Origin: an uncultured Collinsella sp.
GTDB taxonomy: Bacteria > Actinomycetota > Coriobacteriia > Coriobacteriales > Coriobacteriaceae
Direction: 5' to 3'
DNA: 64,000 nucleotides
NCBI GenBank assembly: GCA_902488525.1
Contig: CABTWP010000003.1
Span: 4,640-68,639 of the forward strand
The notes under the pieces were generated by a model. That model ran no database searches. It had not been told where the DNA came from and was given only the letters and a program-made list of their open reading frames with translations. A program made the translations under genes and the position numbers. This document shows, piece by piece, positions 1-7,342 of this stretch (positions within the stretch are counted from its first letter, which is position 1; every line of letters begins with the position of its first letter).

Positions 1-128
1 GCTCGGATGAGCAAAGGGCTGAGATATTACTCCGGTCTGAACTATTCATTGACTGGACAAAATTGGGAGTAATCGACGGAAAGATGCCCGTTAGACACAA
101 AATGGCTCGATCGTGGACGGCTGCGAAT
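1..128. other. Left-edge intergenic DNA, nothing recognised
   Basis: No credible reading frame, RNA gene or clear promoter is visible here. The segment is more AT-rich than neighbouring genes and leads directly into the inverted-repeat element that follows. It may be the flank of a gene beyond the window edge. Confidence 0.4.
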
Positions 129-251
129 CTAAGTGAGTAGACTTTTGGCACTTTGGCGACTAGGTCGTTTTGCAACAAGGCATTTACCTGCGGCTTTATA
201 AAGTGATATGGATGGTGTGCTCGGCAAGTTCCAAAAAGTCTACTCACTTAG
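129..251. repeat. 123-bp element with terminal inverted repeats, copy 1
   Basis: The ends are near-perfect inverted repeats: the left arm (129-148) begins CTAAGTGAGTAGAC and the right arm (231-251) ends GTCTACTCACTTAG, about 20 bp each with one extra A on the right. A second element of exactly the same length lies at 10146-10268. The interiors have diverged but share TACCTGCGG at the same offset (56 bases in) and a GTGTGCTxGGC-like block. There is no coding potential. It lies beyond the terminator of the rubrerythrin gene. It could be a MITE-like mobile repeat or a structured RNA closed by a long stem; the sequence does not decide between them. Confidence 0.8.
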
Positions 252-317
252 TTTTTGACGAGAAGCCAATGCCGAAGACGGTTCTATTTCAGGGAGTTAA
301 CAAGTTCGTGAGGCACG

Positions 318-348
318 AAAAAGGCCCGAACCAATACGGTCCGGGCCT
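318..348 (-). terminator. Rho-independent terminator of the rubrerythrin gene
   Basis: Arms AGGCCCG (322-328) and CGGGCCT (342-348), with three further inner pairs, form a GC-rich hairpin. On the minus strand it is followed directly by a run of five T. It sits 35 bases past the rubrerythrin stop codon. Confidence 0.85.
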
Positions 349-382
349 CATCGAGCTTGAGGTTATGTCTCAGGCGGTTGGC

Positions 383-943
383 TTAGCCAAAGTAGCGCTT
401 GAGCAGGCCGGCGAAAGCCTTGCCGTGGCGGGCCTCGTCGCGAGCCATCTCGTGCACGGTGTCGTGGATGGCATCGAGGCCGGCGGCCTTGGCACGCTTG
501 GCAAGATCGGTCTTGCCGGCGGTGGCGCCGTTCTCGGCCTCAACGCGCATCTCGAGGTTCTTCTTGGTAGAGTCGGTCACGACCTCGCCCAGGAGCTCAG
601 CGAACTTGGCGGCGTGCTCGGCCTCCTCGTGGGCAGCCTTCTCCCAGTACAGGCCGATCTCGGGATAGCCCTCGCGATGAGCGACGCGAGCCATGGCCAG
701 GTACATACCGACCTCGGAGCACTCGCCCTCAAAGTTGGCGCGCAGGTCGGCAACGATGTCCTCAGAGACGCCCTCCATCTTGGCGACGCCCACGACGTGC
801 TCGGCAGCCCACTCGAGCTGGCCCTCCTCCTGCTTCAGGAAACGAGAACCGGGAACGCCGCACTGGGGGCACTTGAAGTCCTCGGGCAGCTGATCGCCGT
901 CGAACTCTTCCACATAACCGCAAACGGGGCAAACAAACTTCAT
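383..943 (-). CDS. rbr: Rubrerythrin (rubredoxin domain first)
   Basis: Non-haem diiron peroxidase expected to detoxify hydrogen peroxide in the cytoplasm of an anaerobe. The 186-aa product starts with a rubredoxin-like knuckle pair (CPVCG near residue 5, CPQCG near 26), then a ferritin-like four-helix domain with diiron ligand motifs (EGECSE, EEAEH, DEARH). The rubredoxin-first order matches the 'reverse' rubrerythrin subtype. The frame stays open upstream to 1048, but the ATG at 943 has AAAGGA in front and begins the family-like sequence, so I chose it. The gene is monocistronic with its own terminator. Identity is confident; the physiological electron donor cannot be read from sequence. 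Confidence 0.93.
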   Translation of the reverse strand: MKFVCPVCGYVEEFDGDQLPEDFKCPQCGVPGSRFLKQEEGQLEWAAEHVVGVAKMEGVSEDIVADLRANFEGECSEVGMYLAMARVAHREGYPEIGLYWEKAAHEEAEHAAKFAELLGEVVTDSTKKNLEMRVEAENGATAGKTDLAKRAKAAGLDAIHDTVHEMARDEARHGKAFAGLLKRYFG

Positions 944-1027
944 GATTCGATCCTTTCGATCGATGGCGATTGTGCGCTCGTCCGGTCCCGTAAGGGCCCT
1001 CTCCGGACGTGCGTCTTGACGAGTTCT

Positions 1028-1055
1028 ATTATCCATAAATGCAACCAAATGTGAA
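1028..1055 (-). promoter_or_regulatory. Candidate promoter for rubrerythrin
   Basis: Read on the minus strand, TTCACA (1055-1050) is followed after 16 bases by GATAAT (1033-1028), giving a leader of about 80 bases to the ATG at 943. An imperfect AT-rich inverted repeat (TATTA...TAATA, 1059-1079) lies just upstream and could bind a regulator. Matches are modest. Confidence 0.35.
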
Positions 1056-1100
1056 GCCTATTAGGAATGATTTTTAATAAAACAATTTTGAGATATGAAG

Positions 1101-1118
1101 ATGTTGATTGATTAACGA
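1101..1118. promoter_or_regulatory. Rex-like operator, distal copy
   Basis: TGTTGA-TTGA-TTAACG resembles the low-GC Gram-positive Rex consensus TTGTTAA-N4-TTAACAA, with one mismatch in the second half site. It lies 99 bases before the alcohol dehydrogenase start and pairs with a better copy at 1165-1182. Rex senses NADH/NAD+ and commonly represses alcohol dehydrogenase genes; binding here is inferred. Confidence 0.45.
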
Positions 1119-1164
1119 TTGGCAGGCCGTCTTTGACCGTCGCTGAGTACAATCGGTCGAGCAA

Positions 1165-1182
1165 ATGTTGACCAATCAACAA
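1165..1182. promoter_or_regulatory. Rex-like operator, proximal copy
   Basis: TGTTGA-CCAA-TCAACA is a perfect inverted repeat with a 4-base spacer, flanked by A on both sides, close to the Rex consensus TTGTTAA-N4-TTAACAA. It lies 12 bases after a TACAAT -10-like hexamer (1148-1153) and 17 bases before the alcohol dehydrogenase ATG, where a repressor would cover the transcription start. Confidence 0.55.
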
Positions 1183-1199
1183 ATGAGGGAGTTTCCTTT

Positions 1200-2420
1200 A
1201 TGCATCTAGCCCGTCGTGCCTGGTGCCGAACATGTCAGACGGTTTTTCGCATTGCATTGCCGATCCTGCCCTATACCGAGCCGCACATTTTAGAGCATGC
1301 CGAGGATGTGCCCGCGGTGCTTCAAAAGCGCTCGATCCAGAAGGTCCTTATCGTGACGGATCCCGGCATTGCACGTTTGGGACTCACGGCATCACTCGAG
1401 CGTGCGCTTACGGCTCAGGGGATTGGCGTTACGGTCTATGCCGAAACGCGTGCGAATCCCACGGTCTCGAATGTGGAGGAGGCGGCGTCCCTGTATCGAG
1501 AGAGCGCCTGCCAGGCCATTATCGGCTTTGGCGGAGGATCAGCCATGGACTGCGCCAAGGGCGTAGGCGCACGCATTGCGCAGCCAAACAAGCCCATCAA
1601 CAAGATGCGCGGCCTGCTGCGGATTCATCGTCGCCTGCCGCTGCTCATCGCCGTCCCCACCACGGCAGGCACGGGAAGCGAGGTCACACTTGCGGCGGTA
1701 ATTACCGATGACGAGACGCACTACAAGTACCCCATTAACGACTTTGTGCTTATTCCGCGCTTTGCGGTGCACGACCCCGAGTTTACGCGCGGTCTGCCCG
1801 CCTCCATTACGGGGCAGACGGGTATGGATGCCCTGACGCATGCCGTCGAGGCCTTTATCGGGCGAAGCACCACGCCCTATACGCGCAAGATGGCACGACA
1901 GGCGGTGCAGCTCATCCACGACAATTTGCTCGAGGCCTATGAGCATGGTGACGACATGCGCGCTCGTCGCAATATGCTTTCGGCGGCGTATAAGGCGGGC
2001 GTTGCGTTTACCCGCTCCTATGTCGGATATGTGCATGCCATCGCGCACAGTCTGGGCGGCCGATACGGAATTCCGCACGGTTTGGCCAACGCGATCATCC
2101 TGCCGCACATGCTTCGCGCTTATGGTGACGCTGCCGCCCCCAAGCTTGCCGATCTTGCTCGCATGGCGGGCATTGCGCCGGCTACCGCGCAGGACAGTCT
2201 TGCGGCCGAGGCCTTTATCGATTGGGTCGACCGCATGAACGCCGCCTTGGGCATACCCAAATATGTGACGGGCATTCGCCGCTCCGACATTTCCGAGATG
2301 GCGGCGCATGCCGATGCCGAGGCCAATCCCCTGTACCCCGTTCCGCTTCTAATGGACCGCTTGGAGCTCGAGCATATGTACGAAGTCGTTGCAGGTGGTA
2401 TGTTTGAGAGCGAGAATTAG
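1200..2420 (+). CDS. Iron-containing alcohol dehydrogenase
   Basis: NAD(P)-dependent, Fe(II)-type alcohol dehydrogenase of 406 aa, probably interconverting alcohols and aldehydes in fermentation. Visible are the GGGSAMDCAKG nucleotide-binding motif, PTTAGTGSEVT, and metal-ligand segments MDALTHAVEA, HAIAHSLGG and IPHGLANA. The ATG has GAGGGAG upstream. The first 20 residues are not typical of the family; family-like sequence begins near IALPILPYTEPHI, so a later start is possible. An aldehyde dehydrogenase follows after 8 bases, so the two probably act in series on the same substrate class. Two Rex-like sites upstream suggest control by NADH/NAD+. Substrate is not determinable. Confidence 0.92.
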   Translation: MHLARRAWCRTCQTVFRIALPILPYTEPHILEHAEDVPAVLQKRSIQKVLIVTDPGIARLGLTASLERALTAQGIGVTVYAETRANPTVSNVEEAASLYRESACQAIIGFGGGSAMDCAKGVGARIAQPNKPINKMRGLLRIHRRLPLLIAVPTTAGTGSEVTLAAVITDDETHYKYPINDFVLIPRFAVHDPEFTRGLPASITGQTGMDALTHAVEAFIGRSTTPYTRKMARQAVQLIHDNLLEAYEHGDDMRARRNMLSAAYKAGVAFTRSYVGYVHAIAHSLGGRYGIPHGLANAIILPHMLRAYGDAAAPKLADLARMAGIAPATAQDSLAAEAFIDWVDRMNAALGIPKYVTGIRRSDISEMAAHADAEANPLYPVPLLMDRLELEHMYEVVAGGMFESEN

Positions 2421-2428
2421 GAGGGCCC

Positions 2429-3808
2429 ATGAACACCGAGGAAATTGCGTGCATCGTCGGCGATCAGCGCGCCTACTTTAAGACGCACGCTACGTTTGAT
2501 GTTGATGCTCGACGTCGCGCGCTCGCGAGTTTACGCGATGCGGTGCGGGCCCACGAGGCCGATATCGCTCATGCGCTCAAGACCGATTTGGGAAAGTCGC
2601 ATGACGAGGCCTATATGTGCGAGATTGGCACATCGCTTTCCGAGATTCGACATCAGATCGCTCACGTGGTTCGATGGAGTCGTCCGCGCCTGCGTCCGTG
2701 CGACCTCGCTAACGCCGTGAGCGTGTGCAAAACGCAAACCGTGCCCTATGGCGTCACGCTCATCATGGCGCCCTGGAACTATCCGTTTTTGCTGACGCTC
2801 GAGCCGCTCGCTGGCGCCCTTGCCGCGGGCAATACCGTGGTCATCAAGCCGAGCGCCTATGCTCCGGCATCGAGCGCGGTGCTCAGGCAAATCTGTGAAG
2901 AGGCATTTGATCCGCGCCTGGTGACGGTTGTCGAGGGCGGGCGCGCCGAGAACGAAGCGCTGCTCGATGAGTGCTGGGACAAGATCTTCTTTACCGGTAG
3001 CGTTCCGGTCGGCAAACTCGTCATGGAGCGCGCAAGTAAAAACCTCACGCCCGTGACGCTTGAGCTGGGCGGAAAGAGCCCCTGCATCGTGGATGCGACG
3101 GCAAACTTGAAGGTCGCGGCGCGGCGTATCGCCTTTGGTAAATGGCTCAACGTGGGGCAGACCTGCGTGGCGCCCGACTACCTGCTGGTCGATGCGCGCG
3201 TGCACGACGAGCTGCTGGACCTCATCAGGGAAGAGGCCCGCCGTATGTTTGGCGAGCATCCGCTCGATAACGAGGACTACGGGCATATCGTCAACGCCAA
3301 GCATTTTGCGCGCGTGCGCGGGCTGATCGATCCCGATAAGGTCGTGCTGGGAGGCACGGCGCGCGAGTCGTCGCTCAAGATTGAGCCGACGATCCTAGAC
3401 GGCGTGACCCCCGATGACGCCGTGATGCAGGAGGAGATCTTCGGTCCCATCTTGCCGGTGCTGACGTTTGAGAGCCTAGACGAGGCCGAGACGTTTATTA
3501 CGGATCGTCCAACGCCGCTGGCCCTGTATATCTTTAGCCAGGACCGTACGGTTCAGCAGCGCTTCGTGCGTTACGTGCCCTTTGGCGGTGGCTGTGTCAA
3601 CGACACGATCATGCACTTGGCTACGAGCCATATGGGCTTTGGCGGCATGGGCGCGAGCGGTATGGGGCAGTACCATGGACGCGAGAGCTTCGATACGTTT
3701 AGCCACAAGAAGAGTATCGTGAACAAGGCAACTTGGCTGGACGTGCCGTTTCGGTATGCGCCCTACGCAAGCTGGAAGCACAAGTTCGTGCGCATGTTTG
3801 TGCATTAG
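2429..3808 (+). CDS. Aldehyde dehydrogenase (ALDH3-like)
   Basis: NAD(P)-dependent oxidation of an aldehyde to its carboxylic acid, or the reverse flux coupled to the preceding alcohol dehydrogenase. The 459-aa length and the C-terminal hydrophobic/basic tail fit class 3-like ALDHs. Seen: APWNYPF, the cofactor-site motif FTGSVPVGK, LELGGKSP with its catalytic-base region, and the catalytic cysteine in GQTCVAPDY, then EEIFGPILPV. The RBS AGGAGG sits just before the ATG, 8 bases after the alcohol dehydrogenase stop, so the two are co-transcribed. A long hairpin terminator follows. Confidence 0.93.
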   Translation: MNTEEIACIVGDQRAYFKTHATFDVDARRRALASLRDAVRAHEADIAHALKTDLGKSHDEAYMCEIGTSLSEIRHQIAHVVRWSRPRLRPCDLANAVSVCKTQTVPYGVTLIMAPWNYPFLLTLEPLAGALAAGNTVVIKPSAYAPASSAVLRQICEEAFDPRLVTVVEGGRAENEALLDECWDKIFFTGSVPVGKLVMERASKNLTPVTLELGGKSPCIVDATANLKVAARRIAFGKWLNVGQTCVAPDYLLVDARVHDELLDLIREEARRMFGEHPLDNEDYGHIVNAKHFARVRGLIDPDKVVLGGTARESSLKIEPTILDGVTPDDAVMQEEIFGPILPVLTFESLDEAETFITDRPTPLALYIFSQDRTVQQRFVRYVPFGGGCVNDTIMHLATSHMGFGGMGASGMGQYHGRESFDTFSHKKSIVNKATWLDVPFRYAPYASWKHKFVRMFVH

Positions 3809-3816
3809 AAAAGGGC

Positions 3817-3855
3817 GCAGGTAATACGAACAAGTGTTCCTATTACCTGCATTTT
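3817..3855 (+). terminator. Terminator of the ADH-ALDH operon
   Basis: GCAGGTAATA (3817-3826) pairs perfectly with TATTACCTGC (3841-3850); an inner GAAC/GTTC stem continues the hairpin. ATTTT follows. Confidence 0.8.
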
Positions 3856-3887
3856 GCGTTAGACTACTGTTATGGAGCACGGATGGG

Positions 3888-3912
3888 CCAACTCCCTTTA
3901 GAAGGGATTTGG
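3888..3912 (+). promoter_or_regulatory. Hairpin hiding the RBS of the toxin-like ORF
   Basis: CCAA-C-TCCCTT pairs with AAGGGA-T-TTGG around a 3-base TAG loop: 10 pairs with one mismatch. The AAGGG Shine-Dalgarno (3902-3906) lies wholly inside the right arm and the ATG begins two bases later. Sequestered ribosome-binding sites are usual in type I toxin mRNAs. Confidence 0.6.
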
Positions 3913-3913
3913 T

Positions 3914-3997
3914 ATGAACGTAAGCGATGTTATTTCGTTATTGGCGTTGTTGATTGCGGCTATCGAACTCGGTCTGTTTATCGGCCGAATGAAATAG
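3914..3997 (+). CDS. 27-aa holin-like toxin peptide (type I TA candidate)
   Basis: Very short ORF: MNVSDVISLLALLIAAIELG, then LFIGRMK. It is one hydrophobic segment of about 18 residues with a short polar N-terminus and a basic C-terminal tail, the layout of small Gram-positive membrane toxins (Hol-Tox, TxpA or Fst-like). The RBS AGAAGGG is sequestered in a hairpin. The stop codon overlaps a GCCGCC...GACGGC hairpin, and a good promoter (4092-4120) points back at the gene from downstream, as in toxin/antisense pairs. The peptide would act on the host membrane if freed from antisense control. Family membership rests on composition and architecture, not on a database match. Confidence 0.6.
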   Translation: MNVSDVISLLALLIAAIELGLFIGRMK

Positions 3998-4086
3998 CCG
4001 CCCCCGCGTAAGCGAAGACGGCCACTTCTCACGATGAAAACGTGTATCGGAGTTGGCAAGACCCGCGGCAACGGGTGCCATCCGTG
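3990..4086 (-). ncRNA. Predicted antisense antitoxin RNA
   Basis: Transcription from the minus-strand promoter at 4092-4120 would start near 4085 and run left across the toxin 3' end, ending at the GCCGTC/GGCGGC hairpin (4022-3997), which is followed by TATTTC on that strand. The transcript, roughly 95 nt, would contain a CGGGT/ACCCG stem and overlap the toxin mRNA tail, as RatA does with TxpA. The ends are estimates from sequence only. Confidence 0.4.
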
Positions 4087-4091
4087 TTCCT

Positions 4092-4120
4092 ATCTTATCT
4101 GCAAGCGTTCTGTCGCGCAA
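4092..4120 (-). promoter_or_regulatory. Promoter of the antisense RNA
   Basis: On the minus strand TTGCGC (4120-4115), a 17-base spacer, then TAAGAT (4097-4092). Good spacing and a good -10 hexamer. It directs transcription toward the toxin-like ORF. Confidence 0.5.
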
Positions 4121-4233
4121 GCGTTGAGGCAAACGATTGAAGGACGCAGACAGGATGTATTTGTGTCCGCACGGGACCGTAGACTTCTCAATAAGGTTAC
4201 ACACCGGTTTATCCGGCTGTTAGAGGAGCTGCT

Positions 4234-4560
4234 ATGTACGAGCCTTCACGTGTTCTTCTGTCATTTCACATTGCAGGATTTCAGTATGCCGATGGCGCCT
4301 TGGTCCTGGGCGATCTTAAAGCGGGCGATAAGCTGACGCTGTGTGCCGAGCGCGATAATCCCCATGACCCTGAGGCGGTTGCGATCTATTACGGCAACAC
4401 CAAGCTTGGCTATGTTCCGGGAAACGAGGTCGGCCCGCTGTCCTTGATGATGTATTACGGCCACGAGGACGTATTTGAGGCCCGCGTGCAACAGGTTGCT
4501 CCCGAGCGCAGCCCGTGGCATCAGGTGCGCGTTGGCCTCTATGTGGTGGATGCTCGCTAA
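4234..4560 (+). CDS. HIRAN domain protein
   Basis: A stand-alone HIRAN domain of 108 aa. Seen: the opening hydrophobic strand with the IAGFQY turn, LKAGDKLTLCAERDNPHDPEAVAIYY, and KLGYVPG, characteristic of the fold. In eukaryotic HLTF/Rad5 the domain binds 3' single-stranded DNA ends; isolated bacterial versions are thought to act in DNA transactions but are little studied. RBS GAGGAG precedes the ATG. A 59-aa acidic protein follows after 18 bases, probably co-transcribed. Confidence 0.8.
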   Translation: MYEPSRVLLSFHIAGFQYADGALVLGDLKAGDKLTLCAERDNPHDPEAVAIYYGNTKLGYVPGNEVGPLSLMMYYGHEDVFEARVQQVAPERSPWHQVRVGLYVVDAR

Positions 4561-4578
4561 TCGGTAAGGGAAGCTGCC

Positions 4579-4758
4579 ATGTTTGACGACGATGACCTGT
4601 TCGATTTGACGGATGATCCGTTTGAATGGGATATGCTACTCGATGACGATGAGTTGGAGCAGGGCCGTAGGAAACGGCAGGACAAGAAAACTCAGGGTGA
4701 CGCTTCGAAAAAGCAAGACAAGCGCCGCCGCGGACTGTTCGGCGGGCTCTTTGGCTAA
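4579..4758 (+). CDS. Small hypothetical protein, acidic then basic (59 aa)
   Basis: Starts MFDDDDLFDLTDDPFEWDML. The first half is strongly acidic; the second half is Lys/Arg-rich and ends RRRGLFGGLFG. RBS AAGGGAAG lies ahead of the ATG. It follows the HIRAN gene by 18 bases. No domain is recognised; the charge split suggests a nucleic-acid or partner-binding adaptor. Codon use fits the surrounding genes. Confidence 0.6.
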   Translation: MFDDDDLFDLTDDPFEWDMLLDDDELEQGRRKRQDKKTQGDASKKQDKRRRGLFGGLFG

Positions 4759-4824
4759 CCGCAGCATCGCTGTGTCTGTATACTTAGCACCAGTTTGACG
4801 CGTTGCGAAATGAGGGCATAGACG

Positions 4825-5370
4825 ATGATGTGGTTTACCGCCGACCTACACCTGGGCGATACGAATATCTTGCACGATATGGATCGACCGTTTGATTCGG
4901 TCGAGGAGATGAACCGCAGGGTCACCGATGCCATTAATGAGTGCGTGGCGGCGGACGACCGTCTCTATATCTTGGGAGACTTTACCTATCGTTTGCCCCT
5001 AGCGGACGCCGTGCACCTGCGCGAGCGTATCGAATGCAAGAATGTGACGCTCATCTGCGGTAACCATGACGGCGACTGGGAAGATCCCGACGCCCCGCAA
5101 ATTTGGGAAGACGTGCGCGATTACCTGGAGATTGCTCCCGGCTATGCCAAGGGCCATCGTCTGGTTATGAGCCACTACCCCATGCTCAGCTGGAACGGCA
5201 AGGCACGTGGCGCCATTATGCTGCATGGGCATATCCACAGCAGGGGTGACCGCGCCAACGCACGCAACCGCGATCGCGAGCGCCCTATCTTTCGCTACGA
5301 TGTCGGTCTCGATGCCAACGATTACAAGCCCGTAAGCCGCGATCAGATTCTTAGCTTTTTTGGGCTATAG
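4825..5370 (+). CDS. Calcineurin-like metallophosphoesterase
   Basis: Dinuclear-metal phosphoesterase of 181 aa. The full motif set is visible: DLH (residues 7-9), LGDFTYR, CGNHD, SHYPML and HGHIHS, which supply the Asp, Asn and His metal ligands. It resembles small bacterial phosphohydrolases of the YfcE/MJ0936-like group; the substrate is unknown. Two consecutive ATG codons (4825, 4828) could start it; TGAGGG lies 8 bases before the first. It stands 66 bases after the small acidic ORF and ends at an inverted repeat. Confidence 0.88.
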   Translation: MMWFTADLHLGDTNILHDMDRPFDSVEEMNRRVTDAINECVAADDRLYILGDFTYRLPLADAVHLRERIECKNVTLICGNHDGDWEDPDAPQIWEDVRDYLEIAPGYAKGHRLVMSHYPMLSWNGKARGAIMLHGHIHSRGDRANARNRDRERPIFRYDVGLDANDYKPVSRDQILSFFGL

Positions 5371-5423
5371 GGCGCCAGAGCCACCACAAAGGGGACAGGC
5401 ACCTTTGTGGTGGCTCTGGCGCC
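5371..5423. repeat. REP-like hairpin with a GGGACAGG loop
   Basis: Two perfectly complementary 22-bp arms (5371-5392 and 5402-5423) enclose the 9-base loop GGACAGGCA. The arms contain CCACCACAAAGG. The repeat begins on the base after the phosphoesterase stop codon. A second hairpin with the same core, loop CCTGTCCC on the plus strand, lies at 19492-19528. Such GGGACAG-core palindromes resemble REP sequences mobilised by RAYT transposases; no transposase is in the window. Confidence 0.75.
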
Positions 5424-5452
5424 GTTGCCATTATGGCGGCGGCGCCTTTTTT
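5418..5452 (+). terminator. Intrinsic terminator after the phosphoesterase
   Basis: GGCGCCGTTGCC pairs with GGCGGCGGCGCC (two G-T pairs) around ATTAT, followed by six T (5447-5452). It overlaps the right arm of the preceding repeat, so two alternative hairpins are possible. Confidence 0.75.
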
Positions 5453-5510
5453 GTCCGCGCGGCGCGGTAGAGTGTAGCCGGTTGATATTTGCGTCCATCG
5501 AGGAGCTGCT

Positions 5511-7268
5511 ATGAACGAGATCAAGTGCCCGCATTGCGGCGAAGTTTTTAAGGTCGATGCATCCGGCTATGCGGATATCGTCAAGCAGGTGCGCGATGCC
5601 GAGTTCTCGCGCGACCTGGATGAGCGTGTGAAGGCAGTCCAGCGTGAGGGTGAGCAGGCGCTGGAGCTTGAGCGCTCGCGTTCGACGGCTGCCTTGCAAC
5701 AGGCAGAGTCTCAGCGCAATGCCCAGCTTGTCGAGCAGAAGAACACTGCGGATCAGAAACTGGCGCAAGAGGTTGCCAAGCGCGATGCTGAGCTTGCCGA
5801 GCTGCGCGCTAAGCTCGAGGGCGCTGCCGCAGAGCGCGAGAGTGCAAGCCAGCGCGCGGCGGTTGAGGCACGAGCCAATGCTCAAAAAGAGAATGCCGAA
5901 CTCCAGCGTGAGATTGATAGCCTGTGTGCGCAGCTTGGGCGCAAAGATGACGAAGCAAAGCTTGCCGAGTCGGCGGCGCGCAACGCTGCTCAAAACGATT
6001 TAGCTGCACGCGACGCTCAGATTGCCGAGCTGCAGGCCAGGCTTGCCGCGGCGGACAAGGCCCAGGAGATGGCGCTTGCCGCTGCCGCGGCAGAGTCGCA
6101 GCGTGAGCTCGATGCCGCTCGCAGCGAGGCCGAGCGCGCGCTTGCTGACTATCGCGCGAAGGTGCAAGAGAAGTTTTCCGCCGCAAAGGCTCAGTCCGAG
6201 CAAGAGGCCGAGGGCCTGCGTGCCCAGCTGCGCGAGCAGGAACTGATGGCAAAAATGAACCTGTCAGAGGCGGTCGCCGCGGCGGAACGAGAGCGCGATG
6301 AGGCACGTGCCAAGCTAACGAGCGAGCTGGCGGTGCGCGATTCTCGCGAGGAGCAAGCCAAGGCGGCACACGAGCTCGAGCTTGCGCAGGCCAAGCGCGC
6401 GAGCGATGACCTGATTCGCTACAAGGATGAAGAGATTGAGCGCCTTAAGGACATGAAGGTCCGCCTGTCCACCAAGATGGTGGGCGAGTCGCTCGAGCAG
6501 CACTGCGAGACCGAGTTTAACCGTCTGCGCATGACGGCATTTCCTAACGCGTACTTCGAGAAAGATAACGATGCGTCCGAGGGTACCAAGGGCGACTTTA
6601 TCTTCCGCGAGTGCGACGCGAGCGGCAACGAGGTCATTTCGATTATGTTCGAGATGAAAAACGAGAACGATGAGACCGCGACCAAGCATAAAAACGAGGA
6701 CTTCTTTAAGAAACTCGATCACGATCGTCGCCAGAAAGGCTGTGAGTACGCGGTGCTCTGCACCCTGCTGGAACCCGAGAGCGAGCTCTATAACGCAGGG
6801 ATAGTCGACGTGAGCTATCGCTACGAGAAGATGTACGTGATCCGCCCGCAGTTCTTCATTCCCATGATTACACTTCTTCGTAACGCTGCCATGGGTTCGC
6901 TGCGCTATAAGCAGGAGCTGGCGGAGTACAAACAGCAGAACATCGACGTCACGAACTTCGAAGCCAAGATGGAGAAGTTCAAGAATGATTTCGGCCGCAA
7001 CTACGAGATTGCGAGCCGCAAGTTCCAAACGGCAATCGATGAGATCGACAAGACGATTAGCCATCTGCAGAAAACCAAGGAGGCGTTGCTGTCCTCCGAG
7101 AACAATCTGCGCCTAGCCAACAAGAAGGCCGACGATCTTACCATTCGCAAGCTCACGTGGGGCAACAAGACCATGAAGGCGGCGTTTGACGAGGCGCGCG
7201 GGGCTGCGGCGGAGGCAAACGATGAGCCCGCCGAGGCGGATTCATATGAGGTCGAGGATGCCGAGTAA
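5511..7268 (+). CDS. DUF2130 coiled-coil protein
   Basis: A 585-aa cytoplasmic protein. It opens with a short zinc-knuckle-like CPHCG; residues about 30-310 are Ala/Glu/Arg-rich heptad coiled coil; residues about 315-500 carry the DUF2130 domain ([52 protein letters not shown]); a second short coiled coil and an acidic tail follow. DUF2130 has been suggested to be nuclease-like because of its D...E-x-K pattern (here GDF and FEMKNE), but function is unproven. RBS GAGGAGCTGCT precedes the ATG. It is monocistronic with a strong terminator shared with the convergent helicase. Confidence 0.85.
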   Translation: MNEIKCPHCGEVFKVDASGYADIVKQVRDAEFSRDLDERVKAVQREGEQALELERSRSTAALQQAESQRNAQLVEQKNTADQKLAQEVAKRDAELAELRAKLEGAAAERESASQRAAVEARANAQKENAELQREIDSLCAQLGRKDDEAKLAESAARNAAQNDLAARDAQIAELQARLAAADKAQEMALAAAAAESQRELDAARSEAERALADYRAKVQEKFSAAKAQSEQEAEGLRAQLREQELMAKMNLSEAVAAAERERDEARAKLTSELAVRDSREEQAKAAHELELAQAKRASDDLIRYKDEEIERLKDMKVRLSTKMVGESLEQHCETEFNRLRMTAFPNAYFEKDNDASEGTKGDFIFRECDASGNEVISIMFEMKNENDETATKHKNEDFFKKLDHDRRQKGCEYAVLCTLLEPESELYNAGIVDVSYRYEKMYVIRPQFFIPMITLLRNAAMGSLRYKQELAEYKQQNIDVTNFEAKMEKFKNDFGRNYEIASRKFQTAIDEIDKTISHLQKTKEALLSSENNLRLANKKADDLTIRKLTWGNKTMKAAFDEARGAAAEANDEPAEADSYEVEDAE

Positions 7269-7291
7269 GGCATAGCATATAGTGCAAAAGT

Positions 7292-7325
7292 GGGGCCGCT
7301 GGCGATGTTGCCAGCGGCCCCGTTT
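7292..7325. terminator. Terminator between convergent genes
   Basis: GGGGCCGCTGGC (7292-7303) and GCCAGCGGCCCC (7310-7321) form a perfect 12-bp hairpin with a 6-base loop. GTTT follows on the plus strand; ACTTTT follows on the minus strand, so it may serve both genes. Confidence 0.75.
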
Positions 7326-7342
7326 CGTTCCAGTATGGTCGG

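Noticed and set aside
170..1054. A 294-codon plus-strand frame over the rubrerythrin gene
   Set aside because: Antisense to rubrerythrin, which has clear motifs, RBS and terminator on the other strand.
1059..1079. PerR/Fur box upstream of rubrerythrin
   Set aside because: The TATTA...TAATA repeat has the wrong spacing and centre for the usual 15-bp PerR box.
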